The notes under the pieces: model-generated
The model's database searches: none
What the model saw: the letters and a program-made list of their open reading frames with translations, nothing else
What the model was told of the DNA's origin: nothing
In this document: piece after piece, positions 8,699 to 18,346 of the stretch
Layout: each line of letters opens with the position of its first letter
Numbering within the stretch: position 1 is the first letter of the stretch
Assembly (NCBI RefSeq): GCF_002102355.1
Contig: NZ_LQPT01000072.1
Location: 62,001 to 126,000 of the forward strand
Source of the DNA: Mycobacterium sherrisii
GTDB taxonomy: Bacteria; Actinomycetota; Actinomycetes; Mycobacteriales; Mycobacteriaceae
DNA: 64,000 bases
Reading direction: 5' to 3'
Translations under genes and position numbers: made by a program

Positions 8699-10471
8699 AT
8701 GAGCACCACTTCGAAGCGTGTCGCCGGACTCGAGCCGGGCCAGCGTCGGCTGAACGGGCCGCAGACGTCGGGCCGCGATTTCCGCAACCTGAGCCAGCCC
8801 CGGTACCGCATTCGCAAGGACGTCAACATCAAAATTCCGATGCGCGACGGGATCGAGTTGGTCGCCGACATCTACCGACCGGATGCCGACGGCGCGTTCC
8901 CGGCACTGGTGGCCGCCTCGCCCTACGCCCGGCAGATACAAGACCTCGGCGCGCCTGCCGGCTTCATCGAGGCGGGGGCCACCGACTTCTGGGTGCCACG
9001 CGGTTACGTCCACCTCATCGTGAACCTGCGTGGCACCGGCGGCTCCGGCGGGACTTTCGCTTTCTTCGACGGCCAAGAACGCCGCGACATGCACGACCTC
9101 ATCGAGTGGGTCGCCGAACAGCCTTGGTGCGACGGCAATCTCGGCATGCTCGGCATCAGCTACTTCGCCATGACTCAGCTCGAGGCCGCCGTCGAACGGC
9201 CCCCACATTTGAAGGCCATCTTCCCGTTCGCCGTCACCAGTGATCTCTACGAAGCCGCGACGCACCACGGCCTGCCCAGTACGAAATTCGTCAGTTCGTT
9301 TCTGTCGATGCTCGGCCTGACGGCACCGAAGAGCGACCGGTTCTACCTCAGCGCACCGTTCGCCATCGCGCGGCGGTTGCTGAACCTGCCCCCCATCCAC
9401 CGCAGGTTCGCCACGATGAACGGCGAATCGGCCAAGGGGGTGCTCGACCTGCTGATGAAACTTCCCCATCCGCCGCGTCCGTGGGACGAGCTCTGGCAGA
9501 ACGGCGTGGTCAAACATCCGGTACGGGATGCCTGGTGGGACGAACGCGACCTGACGCCGCTGCTCGAAAACATCGACATACCAGTCTATGTGGGCTGCGA
9601 TTGGGAGAACGCCCCACTTCATCTACCGTCGACGTTTTCGACGCTGCGCAACCTGACCAAGAGTCCATGTGTGCGGGTCGCAATGCTGGGCAAGTACGGC
9701 CTGACCTGGCCATGGGAAAGCATGCACGTCGAGGCGCTGGCCTGGTACGACCATTGGCTCAAGGGGCACGACACGGGAATCCTCGAAGGTCCAGCGTTTC
9801 GCTACTTCTTGCCCGAAGCCGACGAGTGGCAGGCGGTGGACTCGTGGCCGCCGCCGAACAGCTCACATGTGGAGTTCGCCCTGCGCGCCGACGGAGGCCT
9901 CGCGACCGCCGAGGGCGAGCCCGGCAGCCGCGAATACTGGGCCCTGGGAGTAGGACTCAACCGCGCGCGGCCCAGCGAGATCGATCCCCCTTCGCTGCTG
10001 ACCTGGACCACCACACCGCTGGACGACGACTTGGACGTGGCCGGCGACATCGAACTCCGATTGGCCGCCGCGACGACGGCGCTGGACACCGGGTGGCTCG
10101 TGACCGTGTCCGATATCGCCGAAGACGGCTCGCTGGTCGAGCACCTCACCAGTGGGTGGCTGCGGGCCACCCTGCGCGAGGTCGACGAGAACGCCAGCCG
10201 TCCAGGCGCCCCGGTGCTGCCGTGCCGGACTGCGGTCGGCGTTCCGATCGGCGAAGACGTCGTGTACCGAATCCCGTTGATCCCCAACGCACGCCGGTTC
10301 CGCCGCGGACACCGCATCCGGGTGACGCTGAGCAGCGACGACCAAAATCCCGAAGTCCCGGCGATCATGGACTTCCGTCACGCGCCCGTCGGCACCAGCA
10401 CAGTCAACACCGTGCGATCCTCATCGCGGCTGCTGCTGCCAGTGCTGTCCGAGATCTCGCCGCCCAGCTAG
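8699..10471 (+). CDS. CocE/NonD-type hydrolase (X-Pro dipeptidyl-peptidase S15 family)
   Basis: A 590-residue serine hydrolase. The N-terminal alpha/beta-hydrolase domain contains the nucleophile motif GISYFA with Ser154, preceded by the oxyanion region NLRGTGGSGG (109-118). The C-terminal part from about residue 390 is the jelly-roll domain of this family. Known members are cocaine esterase, glutaryl-7-ACA acylase and X-Pro peptidases, so it probably cleaves an ester or amide; the natural substrate is unknown. I chose ATG 8699 (GGAG five to six bases upstream) over an in-frame ATG at 8636 that lies inside the operator region. Regulation by the divergent TetR is likely. Confidence 0.9.
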   Translation: MSTTSKRVAGLEPGQRRLNGPQTSGRDFRNLSQPRYRIRKDVNIKIPMRDGIELVADIYRPDADGAFPALVAASPYARQIQDLGAPAGFIEAGATDFWVPRGYVHLIVNLRGTGGSGGTFAFFDGQERRDMHDLIEWVAEQPWCDGNLGMLGISYFAMTQLEAAVERPPHLKAIFPFAVTSDLYEAATHHGLPSTKFVSSFLSMLGLTAPKSDRFYLSAPFAIARRLLNLPPIHRRFATMNGESAKGVLDLLMKLPHPPRPWDELWQNGVVKHPVRDAWWDERDLTPLLENIDIPVYVGCDWENAPLHLPSTFSTLRNLTKSPCVRVAMLGKYGLTWPWESMHVEALAWYDHWLKGHDTGILEGPAFRYFLPEADEWQAVDSWPPPNSSHVEFALRADGGLATAEGEPGSREYWALGVGLNRARPSEIDPPSLLTWTTTPLDDDLDVAGDIELRLAAATTALDTGWLVTVSDIAEDGSLVEHLTSGWLRATLREVDENASRPGAPVLPCRTAVGVPIGEDVVYRIPLIPNARRFRRGHRIRVTLSSDDQNPEVPAIMDFRHAPVGTSTVNTVRSSSRLLLPVLSEISPPS

Positions 10472-10518
10472 AACTCACCGGTGTCAGCGTCGAATCCGAC
10501 AGGGCAGATAATGGCCCG

Positions 10519-11733
10519 GTGCGGTCAGTCGAGGAGCATCAGCACGTCGTAGCGGCAATGATCACGGCCCGTGCGGCCACCACGGCGCCGCTGGCGGCGG
10601 CGCAGGGGCTGGTGCTGGCCGCCGATGTGGTGGCCCCGATGTCGCTGCCGGTCTTCGACAACTCCGCCATGGACGGTTATGCGGTGCGCGCCGAGGACAC
10701 CGCGGACGCCACACCGCAGCACCCGGTGGTGCTGCCGGTGGCCGAAGACATTCCGGCCGGACGCACCGATCAATTGACACTGCAGCCCGCGACCGCGCAC
10801 CGCATCATGACGGGCGCGCCGGTGCCGGCCGGTGCGACGGGGATCGTGCCCGTGGAGAACACCGACGGCGGCCTGCATTCGGTGACGATCCAGCAAAGCG
10901 CACCGCCCGGCAAGCACATCCGGCGGGCCGGCGAAGACGTGGCCGCCGGGACTACAGTGCTGCGCCGCGGCCAGGTCGTGACGCCGGCGGTGCTGGGCCT
11001 GGCCGCGGCCCTGGGATTGGCTGAGCTGCCGGTGATTCCGCGGCAGCGGGTGCTGGTGATCTCGACCGGCAGCGAGCTGGTGACACCCGGCACGCCGCTG
11101 CAGCCCGGTCAGATTTACGAATCCAACTCGGTGATGCTGGCGGGGGCCGTGCGAGAGGCGGGCGCGGAGGTGATCGCCGTCGCCACCGCCGAGGACGACG
11201 TCACGCAGTTCGGTTCGATCCTGGATCGGCATGCGGCGGATGCCGACCTGATCATCACCAGCGGCGGCGTCAGCGCCGGGGCCTACGAGGTCGTCAAGGA
11301 CGCGTTCGGGCCGGACGGCGTGCAGGGCGGTGAAGGGGTCGAGTTCGTCAAGGTGGCAATGCAACCGGGCATGCCGCAGGGGGTCGGGCGGGTGGCCGGC
11401 ACGACCATCGTGACCCTGCCCGGTAACCCGGTCAGCGCGCTGGTGTCCTTCGAGGTGTTCATCCGTCCGGCGCTGCGCACGGCGATGGGTCTGCCGGACC
11501 CGTACCGCCCGCACCGGCCCGCCGTGCTGGCCGAATCGCTCACCTCGCCGCGCGGCAAGCGCCAGTTCCGCCGCGCGATCCTCGACGCCGAGACCGGCAG
11601 TGTGGTCAGCTACGGCCCCCCGGCCTCCCATCACCTGCGGTGGTTGGCGTCGGCGAACGGATTGCTGGACATCCCCGAGGACGTGGTGGAAGTGCAGGCC
11701 GGGACCGAACTGCAGGTCTGGGACCTGACTTAA
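10519..11733 (+). CDS. moeA2: Molybdopterin molybdenumtransferase MoeA (MoeA2-like)
   Basis: A 404-residue enzyme that inserts molybdate into adenylylated molybdopterin in the cytosol. Motifs are PVFDNSAMDGYAVR near residue 45, the TGA(P)VP loop, STGSEL and the GGVSAG motif, followed by LPGNPVSALVSFEVF. The GTG at 10519 gives RSVEEHQHVV, which matches the M. tuberculosis MoeA2 start (RSVQEHQRVV) and gives nearly the same length (405). It starts 47 bp after the CocE-like gene. The open frame continues far upstream, but that part is a shadow of the hydrolase gene. Confidence 0.97.
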   Translation: MRSVEEHQHVVAAMITARAATTAPLAAAQGLVLAADVVAPMSLPVFDNSAMDGYAVRAEDTADATPQHPVVLPVAEDIPAGRTDQLTLQPATAHRIMTGAPVPAGATGIVPVENTDGGLHSVTIQQSAPPGKHIRRAGEDVAAGTTVLRRGQVVTPAVLGLAAALGLAELPVIPRQRVLVISTGSELVTPGTPLQPGQIYESNSVMLAGAVREAGAEVIAVATAEDDVTQFGSILDRHAADADLIITSGGVSAGAYEVVKDAFGPDGVQGGEGVEFVKVAMQPGMPQGVGRVAGTTIVTLPGNPVSALVSFEVFIRPALRTAMGLPDPYRPHRPAVLAESLTSPRGKRQFRRAILDAETGSVVSYGPPASHHLRWLASANGLLDIPEDVVEVQAGTELQVWDLT

Positions 11734-12998
11734 GCCCGGTGAAATTCGTCCGCGGCATCGAACGCGTTGCTGCGGCGGATCGCGACCGCGGCGACGGTGA
11801 CCATGACCGGGATCGTCACCAAGGCGCCGGACAGCCCGAACCATTCGGCCAGGTGACCGATCAGCGGCGGCCCCAGCAGGTAACCCAGCCAGCCGCTGGC
11901 GGCGACGACGGCGATCGCCGGGCCGCCGTTGCCGACCGAGTAGGCGGCGCTGAACGCGGTGGGCACCAGCAGCGCCACGCCCGCGCCCAGGCAGGCGAAG
12001 CCGATCACCGTGACGGCCGGGGTGGCCAGCGGCAGCGTGGCGCTCATCGCGATCGCCGCGCCCACGGCCAACGCGGGCAGCAGACGGCGGGCGGCAACGC
12101 GGGCCTGCAGCCGGGTCGCCCCCAGCCGGGTGACCACCATCAGCAGGCTGTATCCGGCGTAGCTCAGTGCGGCGGTGCCCGCGCCGGTGCCGACGACATT
12201 GCGGGAGAAGTTCGCCGACCAATCGGCCGCGGCACCTTCGGTCAAGAACGACGCGAACGCCACCGCGGCCGGCACGGCCACGCCCGTCGACCACACCGAA
12301 CGCGGGGCGGTGTGCTCTGCGGGGGCGGTGTCGTCCGCCCGGTCGGCGACCAGGTGGCGGATGAACGGTGCCACCGCGAGGAGCACGACCACCGCCGCGG
12401 CGACGAGCAGCGGGGTAAGGCCGACGCCGACGGTGACGCAGGCCGCCCCCGCGCCGGCTCCCAGCAACCCGCCGACGCTCCACATGCCGTGGAAGCGCGC
12501 CATGATCGGCGCCGCGGCCAGCCGTTCGACGGTCGCGGCCTGTGTATTCATCGCGACGTCGAGCGCACCCTGGAAAGCGCCCCACACCGCGAGCGCCACG
12601 AACAGTGACAGTCCGGAGGTGGCCAACCCGATCGTCGTGCCGGCAGCGGCGTAACCGACCAGAGTGACGGGCACGCAGCGCCGGCTGCCCCACCGCGCTA
12701 ACGCCCACCGACAGCAGATCATCGCCGCGACCGACCCGAACGGTGTGCCGAACAGCGCCGAACCCAGCGCCGCGTCGGACAAGTCGAGCTTGGCCTTGAC
12801 GAGCGGGATGTAAGCGACCCAGGACGCGGCGAGCACCGCATGCGCCGCGAACACGACGGTGACGGTGATTTTCGCGCGCCGCAGCCGCGCCGCCGAGCTG
12901 GCGCGGGTTTGCGAGTGCGTCGAAATCGATGGCCCCCTAGGTCGTGTGAGTAAATCTTTCCCGCAGTGGCCCGGGACGAACCAGCACGCCCCCGACAC
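11730..12998 (-). CDS. Major facilitator superfamily transporter
   Basis: About 422 residues with around 12 hydrophobic segments, Ala/Val/Leu-rich, starting at about residue 30 with [15 protein letters not shown]. The fold is that of MFS exporters of the YbjJ/fucose-permease-like group. The start is uncertain: I use a GTG at 12998, just 8 bp from the divergent psd start. Longer open sequence upstream would overlap psd, and a GTG further in would remove the first membrane segment. Its 3' end overlaps moeA by 4 bp, tail to tail. I recall no gene here in M. tuberculosis, so it is an insertion between moeA2 and psd. The cargo is unknown. Confidence 0.85.
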   Translation of the reverse strand: MSGACWFVPGHCGKDLLTRPRGPSISTHSQTRASSAARLRRAKITVTVVFAAHAVLAASWVAYIPLVKAKLDLSDAALGSALFGTPFGSVAAMICCRWALARWGSRRCVPVTLVGYAAAGTTIGLATSGLSLFVALAVWGAFQGALDVAMNTQAATVERLAAAPIMARFHGMWSVGGLLGAGAGAACVTVGVGLTPLLVAAAVVVLLAVAPFIRHLVADRADDTAPAEHTAPRSVWSTGVAVPAAVAFASFLTEGAAADWSANFSRNVVGTGAGTAALSYAGYSLLMVVTRLGATRLQARVAARRLLPALAVGAAIAMSATLPLATPAVTVIGFACLGAGVALLVPTAFSAAYSVGNGGPAIAVVAASGWLGYLLGPPLIGHLAEWFGLSGALVTIPVMVTVAAVAIRRSNAFDAADEFHRA

Positions 12999-13006
12999 TC
13001 CGTAAG

Positions 13007-13759
13007 ATGACGCGGGTGGCACGACGCCCCCGTCCTTCCGCTGACGACGGCCAGTCCTACGGCCAGTCCTATCAGGGCCCGACTGTAAGTCCGCGGCACA
13101 TTCTCGAGTTGCTGCGCGAGACCGTTCCGCCGGTGCATCCGGCGGGTTTGCCGTTCGTCTCGGCCGGACTGGTGCTGGCCGTGCTGGGTCGCCACCATCG
13201 GTGGCCGCGGCGCGCCGGGCTGCTGGCTGCGGGCGCGTGTGCCGCGTTTTTCCGGCACCCGCCGCGGGTCCCGCCCGCCCGGCCCGATGTCGTGGTCGCA
13301 CCCGCCGACGGCCTGGTCTGCCTCGTCGACTCGGCAGCTCCGCCGGCGGAGCTGGGCATGGGTGACGCGCCGCTGCCCCGGGTCAGCATCTTCCTGTCGA
13401 TCTTCGACGCCCACGTGCAGCGCGCCCCGGTGAGCGGCGAGGTGGTCGCCGTACAGCACCGGGCGGGCCGTTTCGGGTCGGCCGACCTGCCCTCGGCCAG
13501 CGACGAGAACGAGCGCACCAGCGTGCGAATCCGCACCGAAAGCGGCGCCGAGGTGGTCGCCGTCCAAATCGCCGGGCTGGTCGCGCGCCGGATCGTGTGC
13601 AACGCGCGGGCCGGGGACAAGCTGTCGATCGGCGACACCTACGGCCTGATCCGGTTCGGCTCCCGGCTCGATACCTACCTGCCGGCGGGGGCCAGCCCGG
13701 CCGTCAGCGCCGGCCAGCGTGCGGTGGCGGGCGAGACCGTATTGGCGGAGCTGCGGTGA
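13007..13759 (+). CDS. psd: Phosphatidylserine decarboxylase
   Basis: A 250-residue proenzyme that makes phosphatidylethanolamine from phosphatidylserine at the membrane. The self-cleavage site is the GS pair in RFGSRLD (Gly218-Ser219), which yields a pyruvoyl group on the small subunit. The conserved [11 protein letters not shown] and [10 protein letters not shown] segments are present. The start is either ATG 13007 or GTG 13016 (VARRPRP), the second matching the M. tuberculosis start. It leads a tight operon: the next start codon overlaps its stop. Confidence 0.97.
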   Translation: MTRVARRPRPSADDGQSYGQSYQGPTVSPRHILELLRETVPPVHPAGLPFVSAGLVLAVLGRHHRWPRRAGLLAAGACAAFFRHPPRVPPARPDVVVAPADGLVCLVDSAAPPAELGMGDAPLPRVSIFLSIFDAHVQRAPVSGEVVAVQHRAGRFGSADLPSASDENERTSVRIRTESGAEVVAVQIAGLVARRIVCNARAGDKLSIGDTYGLIRFGSRLDTYLPAGASPAVSAGQRAVAGETVLAELR

Positions 13760-14649
13760 CCAACAGAATCCGCGGCCGCGCGGTCAATCTGCAGATCCTG
13801 CCCAGCGCGATGACCGTGCTGTCGATCTGCGCGGGTTTGACCTCGATCAAGTTCGCGCTCGAGCACCAACCCAAGGCGGCGATGGCATTGATCGCCGCCG
13901 CGGCCATCCTGGACGGGCTGGACGGCCGGGTCGCCCGCATCTTGGATGCGCAGTCGCGGCTGGGCGAGGAGATCGACTCGCTGGCCGACGCGGTGAACTT
14001 CGGGGTGACGCCGGCGATCGTGCTCTACGTGACGCTGCTGTCGACCTCGCCGGTGGGGTGGGTCGCGGTGCTGCTGTATGCCGTGTGCGTGGTGTTGCGG
14101 CTGGCGCGGTTCAACGCGCTGCAGGACGACGGCACGCAGCCCGCCTACGCACGCGAGTTCTTCGTCGGGATGCCGGCGCCGGCCGGGGCGGTGTCGATGA
14201 TCGGGCTGATCGGGCTCAAGCTGCAGTTCGGCGACGGCTGGTGGTCCAGGCCGCTGTTCCTGTGCATCTGGATCGCGGGGACCTCGATCCTGATGATCAG
14301 CAAGATCCCGATGCGCAAGATGCACGCGGCCGCGGTGCCGCCCAACTGGGCTGCCCCGCTGCTGGCGCTGCTCGCGATTTGCGCGGCGGCGGCGGTGCTG
14401 GCCCCCTACGTCTTAATCTGGGTGATCATCATCGCCTACCTGTGCCACGTCCCCTTTGCGGTGCGCAACCAGCGCTGGCTGGCCGCACATCCCGAGGTGT
14501 GGGACGAAAAACCCGAACAGCGCCGCGCCGTGCGGCGTGCCAATCGGCGGGCGCAGCCGAACCGCCGGCCGATCGTTCGCCTCGGCCGACCCGGCGGGCG
14601 GTCGGTGGCGCGGCTGGGACTGCGTAAGCCGGGTGGGCGATTGCCATGA
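13756..14649 (+). CDS. pssA: CDP-diacylglycerol-serine O-phosphatidyltransferase
   Basis: A 297-residue membrane enzyme that makes phosphatidylserine from CDP-diacylglycerol and serine, supplying the Psd step encoded just upstream. The full CDP-alcohol phosphotransferase motif D-x2-DG-x2-AR-x8-G-x3-D-x3-D is present at residues 53-78, with Asp53, Asp56, Asp74 and Asp78. Several membrane helices follow, then a basic Arg/Pro-rich tail of about 45 residues. The GTG start at 13756 overlaps the psd stop (GTGA), and its stop overlaps the next ATG (ATGA). Confidence 0.97.
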   Translation: MTNRIRGRAVNLQILPSAMTVLSICAGLTSIKFALEHQPKAAMALIAAAAILDGLDGRVARILDAQSRLGEEIDSLADAVNFGVTPAIVLYVTLLSTSPVGWVAVLLYAVCVVLRLARFNALQDDGTQPAYAREFFVGMPAPAGAVSMIGLIGLKLQFGDGWWSRPLFLCIWIAGTSILMISKIPMRKMHAAAVPPNWAAPLLALLAICAAAAVLAPYVLIWVIIIAYLCHVPFAVRNQRWLAAHPEVWDEKPEQRRAVRRANRRAQPNRRPIVRLGRPGGRSVARLGLRKPGGRLP

Positions 14650-16817
14650 CCGCCGCGCGGCCCGGACAGCTGACGCTGACCGCCCGGCTGAACACCTCGG
14701 CCGTCGACTCGCGCCGCGGTGTCATCAGGATGCATCCGAACGCCCTTGCGGCTCTTGGCATTCGGGAGTGGGATGCGGTATCCCTGACGGGTTCGCGCAG
14801 CACGGCCGCGGTCGCCGGGCTGGCCGACCGGGACATTCCGGTCACTACCGTGCTACTCGACGACGTGACGCTGTCCAACGCGGGGCTGCGCGAGGGCACG
14901 GCGGTGATTGTCGGCGCGGTCACCGTGTACGGCGCGCGATCGGTGACGCTGAGCGGCTCCACGCTTGCCACGCAGTCGATCAGCCCGGCGACACTGCGGC
15001 ACGCGCTACTCGGCAAGGTGATGACGGTGGGTGACGCGGTGTCGCTGCTGCCCCGCGACCTGGGCCCGGGCACGTCGACGTCGTCCGCCGCCCGGGTGCT
15101 GGCCGCGTCGGTCGGGATTAGTTGGACCTCGGAACTGCTCACGGTCACCGGTGTCGATCCCGACGGACCGGTGAGCGTGCAACCCAACTCTTTGGTCACG
15201 TGGGGCGACGGGGTGGCGCCGGCCCGGGCGCAGCGGGTCGGCATCGCCAATCCGGCGATCCAGGTCGACGATCTGCGGGGCTCGCAGGTGCCAGCCGGCA
15301 AGCTCAGCGAATGGCTCAAGCTGGCCCTCGACGAACCGCATCTGCTGAAAACCCTTGGCGCGACCACGAATTTGGGTGTGTTGGTTTCGGGTCCGGCTGG
15401 GGTCGGCAAGACGACGATGGTGCGCGCGGTGTGCGCGGGACGCCGGCTGGTCGAGCTTGACGGCCCGGAGGTGGGTGCGCTGGCGGCCGAGGACCGACTC
15501 AAGGCGGTGACCGCCGCGGTGACCGCGGTGCGCGGTGTCGGATCGCAGGGCGGCGGCGTGCTGCTGATCACCGACGTCGACGCGCTCTTGCCGGACACCG
15601 CCGAGCCGGTGGCGGCGCTGATCCTCGCCGAGTTGCGCAATGCGGTGGCCACCGACGGCGTGGCGCTGATCGCCACGTCCGCGCGGCCCGACCACGTCGA
15701 TCCGCGACTGCGGTCCCCCGATCTGTGCGACCGAGAACTCGGCCTGACGCTGCCCGATGGCGCGACCCGCAAGGCGCTGCTCGAGACGCTGCTGCGATCC
15801 GTTCCGACAGGTGAGTTGGACATCGATGAAATCAGCAGTCGCACACCAGGTTTTGTGGCGGCCGATCTCGCTGCGCTGGTGCGTGAGGCGGCGTTGCGCG
15901 CGGCGTCGCGGGCCAGCGCCGACGGCCGGGCCCCCAGGCTGGAGCAGGACGATCTGGTCGGTGCGCTCAGCGTCATCCGGCCGCTGTCCCGTTCGGCCAG
16001 CGAGGAGCTGACCGTCGGCAACGTGACCCTCGAGGACGTCGGGGACATGGTGGCGGCCAAGCAGGCTCTCACCGAAGCGGTGCTGTGGCCGTTGCAGCAC
16101 CCCGACACCTTCGCGCGCCTGGGAGTCGATCCGCCGCGCGGCGTTCTGCTGTACGGCCCACCCGGCTGCGGCAAGACGTTCGTGGTCCGCGCACTGGCCA
16201 GCACCGGCCAGCTGAGCGTGCACGCGGTCAAGGGTTCGGAGCTGATGGACAAGTGGGTGGGCGCCTCGGAGAAGGCGGTGCGCGAGTTGTTTCGGCGTGC
16301 ACGGGATTCGGCGCCGTCGCTGGTGTTCCTCGACGAGGTCGATGCGTTGGCGCCGCGGCGTGGGCAGAGTTTCGACTCGGGCGTCACCGACCGGGTGGTG
16401 GCCGCGCTGCTGACCGAGCTCGACGGCATCGACCCGTTGCGCGATGTCGTCGTGTTGGGTGCCACCAACCGGCCCGACTTGATCGACCCCGCGCTGCTGC
16501 GTCCCGGCCGGTTGGAGCGCCGGGTGTTCGTCGAACCACCCGATGCTGCCGCCCGGCGCGAGATCCTGCGCACCGCAGCCAAATCCATACCGCTGAGCGC
16601 CGATGTCGATCTCGATGACATCGCAGCCGAACTCGACGGTTTCAGCGCGGCCGACTGCGTGGCCCTGCTGCGCGAGGCGGCGTTGACCGCGATGCGCCGG
16701 TCGATCGACGCCGCCGACGTGACCGCGGCCGACCTCGAGACGGCCCGTACGGCGGTGCGGCCGTCGCTGGACCCCGTTCAGGTGGACTCGCTACGGGCGT
16801 TCGCCGAAGCTCTCTAG
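14646..16817 (+). CDS. Double-domain AAA ATPase, CDC48-like (Rv0435c homologue)
   Basis: A 723-residue ATPase. The N-terminal 200 residues form a CDC48-type substrate domain. The first AAA domain has Walker A GPAGVGKT (249-256), but a changed Walker B (LLITDVDAL, 306-314) with Thr-Asp where the second domain has Asp-Glu. The second AAA domain is canonical, with GPPGCGKT (504-511) and LVFLDEVDAL (559-568), and it also has the GATNRPDLID sensor. It should unfold or remodel protein complexes. Its fixed position behind psd-pssA hints at membrane-enzyme quality control, but that is inference. The start ATG overlaps the pssA stop. Confidence 0.95.
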   Translation: MTAARPGQLTLTARLNTSAVDSRRGVIRMHPNALAALGIREWDAVSLTGSRSTAAVAGLADRDIPVTTVLLDDVTLSNAGLREGTAVIVGAVTVYGARSVTLSGSTLATQSISPATLRHALLGKVMTVGDAVSLLPRDLGPGTSTSSAARVLAASVGISWTSELLTVTGVDPDGPVSVQPNSLVTWGDGVAPARAQRVGIANPAIQVDDLRGSQVPAGKLSEWLKLALDEPHLLKTLGATTNLGVLVSGPAGVGKTTMVRAVCAGRRLVELDGPEVGALAAEDRLKAVTAAVTAVRGVGSQGGGVLLITDVDALLPDTAEPVAALILAELRNAVATDGVALIATSARPDHVDPRLRSPDLCDRELGLTLPDGATRKALLETLLRSVPTGELDIDEISSRTPGFVAADLAALVREAALRAASRASADGRAPRLEQDDLVGALSVIRPLSRSASEELTVGNVTLEDVGDMVAAKQALTEAVLWPLQHPDTFARLGVDPPRGVLLYGPPGCGKTFVVRALASTGQLSVHAVKGSELMDKWVGASEKAVRELFRRARDSAPSLVFLDEVDALAPRRGQSFDSGVTDRVVAALLTELDGIDPLRDVVVLGATNRPDLIDPALLRPGRLERRVFVEPPDAAARREILRTAAKSIPLSADVDLDDIAAELDGFSAADCVALLREAALTAMRRSIDAADVTAADLETARTAVRPSLDPVQVDSLRAFAEAL

Positions 16818-17399
16818 CATCGCCCGCACCGTCGCCGCGACGTCGTCCTCCAGCCACGACGGCATCGCGTCGTCGTGGGCGTGGCGCCGCACGACGGCAT
16901 AGGGCAGGTCGGAGACCGCACGCAGGACCGCATCGACATTGCGGGAACTTTTACGGCCGTAGAGCTTTCGGGCCAAGTCACCGACCCGCTCGAGTAGCGG
17001 CGCGTTCATCGTCGCCACCGTCTCCTGAAATCTCGCGTCGGGCTCCTCGTCGAGCAGGTCGGCCGGGCGGATGGTCAACAGCAGCCGGGCGTCCTGCGGA
17101 AGTTCCCGCGCGAAGCTGATCGCGGCGACTGCCATCGCGATCGCGGCGTCGGCCGGGGTATCGGCCGTGCTGGCCGCCGAAGCCGCCATGGCCCGGGACT
17201 GGAAACGTTCCAGCGCGCGCAGCCACGCCGCCTTCAGAATGCCGTCGCGGTTGCCGAAGCGGTGATAGAGCGTGCCGGCGGGCGCCCCGCTGGATTTCGC
17301 GATCGCCGCGACACTGGCCGCGCGCGGTCCGCCCTCGAGCACCAGCGCTCGAGCCGCGTCGAGGATCACATCCGTTTCATGCTTCCGCGGAGGTGCCAT
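16791..17399 (-). CDS. TetR family repressor
   Basis: A 202-residue regulator. The HTH is near the N-terminus (VAAIAKSSGAPAGTLYHRFGNRDGIL, ending about residue 55), followed by a helical ligand domain. Its last 27 bp overlap the end of the AAA ATPase gene tail to tail, and its start lies only 21 bp from the divergent SRPBCC gene. With so little room, one bound dimer would cover both promoters. The ligand is unknown. It marks the left edge of the accessory island inserted between the Rv0435c and Rv0434 homologues. Confidence 0.9.
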   Translation of the reverse strand: MAPPRKHETDVILDAARALVLEGGPRAASVAAIAKSSGAPAGTLYHRFGNRDGILKAAWLRALERFQSRAMAASAASTADTPADAAIAMAVAAISFARELPQDARLLLTIRPADLLDEEPDARFQETVATMNAPLLERVGDLARKLYGRKSSRNVDAVLRAVSDLPYAVVRRHAHDDAMPSWLEDDVAATVRAMLESFGERP

Positions 17400-17426
17400 G
17401 ATCTAGTACATTCCTTCTATATGGAA
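17400..17426. promoter_or_regulatory. Very short divergent control region
   Basis: Only 21 bp separate the two ATG codons. TTCC-N8-GGAA (17411-17426) is a short inverted repeat that overlaps the ATG at 17421. There is no Shine-Dalgarno site for that ATG, so its mRNA may be leaderless, which is common in mycobacteria. Confidence 0.4.
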
Positions 17427-18242
17427 CGATTACCCTATATTGATGAGTATGCCATAACAATCCACGCGACTCGGGCCGACACGTGGTCGGCGCTGCTGCA
17501 GGTGATGTGCCGCGACCCGCGCGACCCGGCAAGCGTGCCAACCGGTTTCGTGCTCGACGAGGTACGCCAACCGGAGCGATTCGCAATGCAGGGCCGCCAC
17601 CCGTTCGCGATCTACCGGTGGGTCTTCGAGTTGGATGCCGATGCACCGGGCCGCACCCGGGTGCGCTCGGCCACCTGGGCCGCATTCCCAGGAATCCACG
17701 GCAAGATCTATCGCGCGCTGGTCATCGGCACCGGAGGACACCGAGTCGCCGTGCAATGGACGCTGAAACGCATTGCGGCAGCCGCACTGGACGAGTGGCA
17801 GGACAGCGGTAAAGCCGCATCCGACTACACCGACGTGTTCGAGGTCCCCATCCGGTATGGCGACGTCCGCCCCGCCGACCAGATGTTCCGCGACGCGCTG
17901 CAGGGTCAGCCGGGCGGCGGCATCGTGCTCTGGATTCACCGGCACATCCTGAGGTTCCGTCCGGCACCGCAGTCCTGCCCCGAACAACTCATCGGTTGGC
18001 CGATCGTGCGTTCGGATCACGACGAGATCGTGCTCGCGACCAGCGGGCCGTTGATGCGCGGTGAGCTGACGTTGCGCCGCGAGGACGACCGGCGCGCCAC
18101 CCTGACCACTCGCGTGCATTACCGCCGCGGCGGCGCACGCGCGGTGTGGGCCGTCGTCGGTCCGCTGCATCGAGCCATTGCAGCACGGCTGGTCGAGCGT
18201 GCCGCCGCTAGCGGTCGGCGCGAGGCAGCAGCGCGACGGTGA
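17421..18242 (+). CDS. Two-domain SRPBCC/DUF2867-like protein
   Basis: A 273-residue protein that appears to contain two helix-grip (SRPBCC-type) units in a row. The first (about 1-135) has the pattern ATRADTW, a GRHPFAIYRWVFEL strand pair and AAFPGIHGKIYRALVIGTGGH at its C-terminal helix. The second (about 150-270) has DVFEVPI, the DUF2867 features LIGWPIVRSDHDEIVL and LMRGELTLR, and ends with VVGPLHRAIAARLVERA. Single-domain members bind lipids or polyketide-like ligands, or are of unknown function. The start ATG at 17421 has almost no leader. The divergent TetR probably controls it. The family call is from pattern memory and is less sure for the first half. Confidence 0.7.
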   Translation: MERLPYIDEYAITIHATRADTWSALLQVMCRDPRDPASVPTGFVLDEVRQPERFAMQGRHPFAIYRWVFELDADAPGRTRVRSATWAAFPGIHGKIYRALVIGTGGHRVAVQWTLKRIAAAALDEWQDSGKAASDYTDVFEVPIRYGDVRPADQMFRDALQGQPGGGIVLWIHRHILRFRPAPQSCPEQLIGWPIVRSDHDEIVLATSGPLMRGELTLRREDDRRATLTTRVHYRRGGARAVWAVVGPLHRAIAARLVERAAASGRREAAARR

Positions 18243-18314
18243 GACCGACGCCGACGCGGGCCCTACGTGCAAAGGATCAGTCCGCAGGTCACCAGATGGC
18301 CGCCGTCGTTTATT

Positions 18315-18346
18315 GCAGTAGACTGCATTCTTGCGTTCTACTGCAC
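18315..18346 (+). promoter_or_regulatory. Inverted repeat upstream of the Lux-like operon
   Basis: TGCAGTAGA (18315-18323) and TCTACTGCA (18338-18346) form a perfect 9-bp inverted repeat with a 14-bp spacer. A further TCTACT lies at 18355-18360, just before the start codon at 18367. The same 8-mer AGTAGACT found in the left arm (18318-18325) recurs at the start of the operon's own TetR gene (22180-22187). This is a good candidate operator for that TetR. Confidence 0.6.

Noticed and set aside
9481-10518. A long N-terminal extension in frame with moeA
   Set aside because: This stretch lies inside the CocE-like gene in another frame and is Arg-rich. The GTG at 10519 gives the normal MoeA length and start.
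14429-16621. A 730-codon minus-strand frame opposite the AAA ATPase
   Set aside because: The product is Ser/Arg/Thr-rich low-complexity sequence typical of the complement of a high-GC coding gene.
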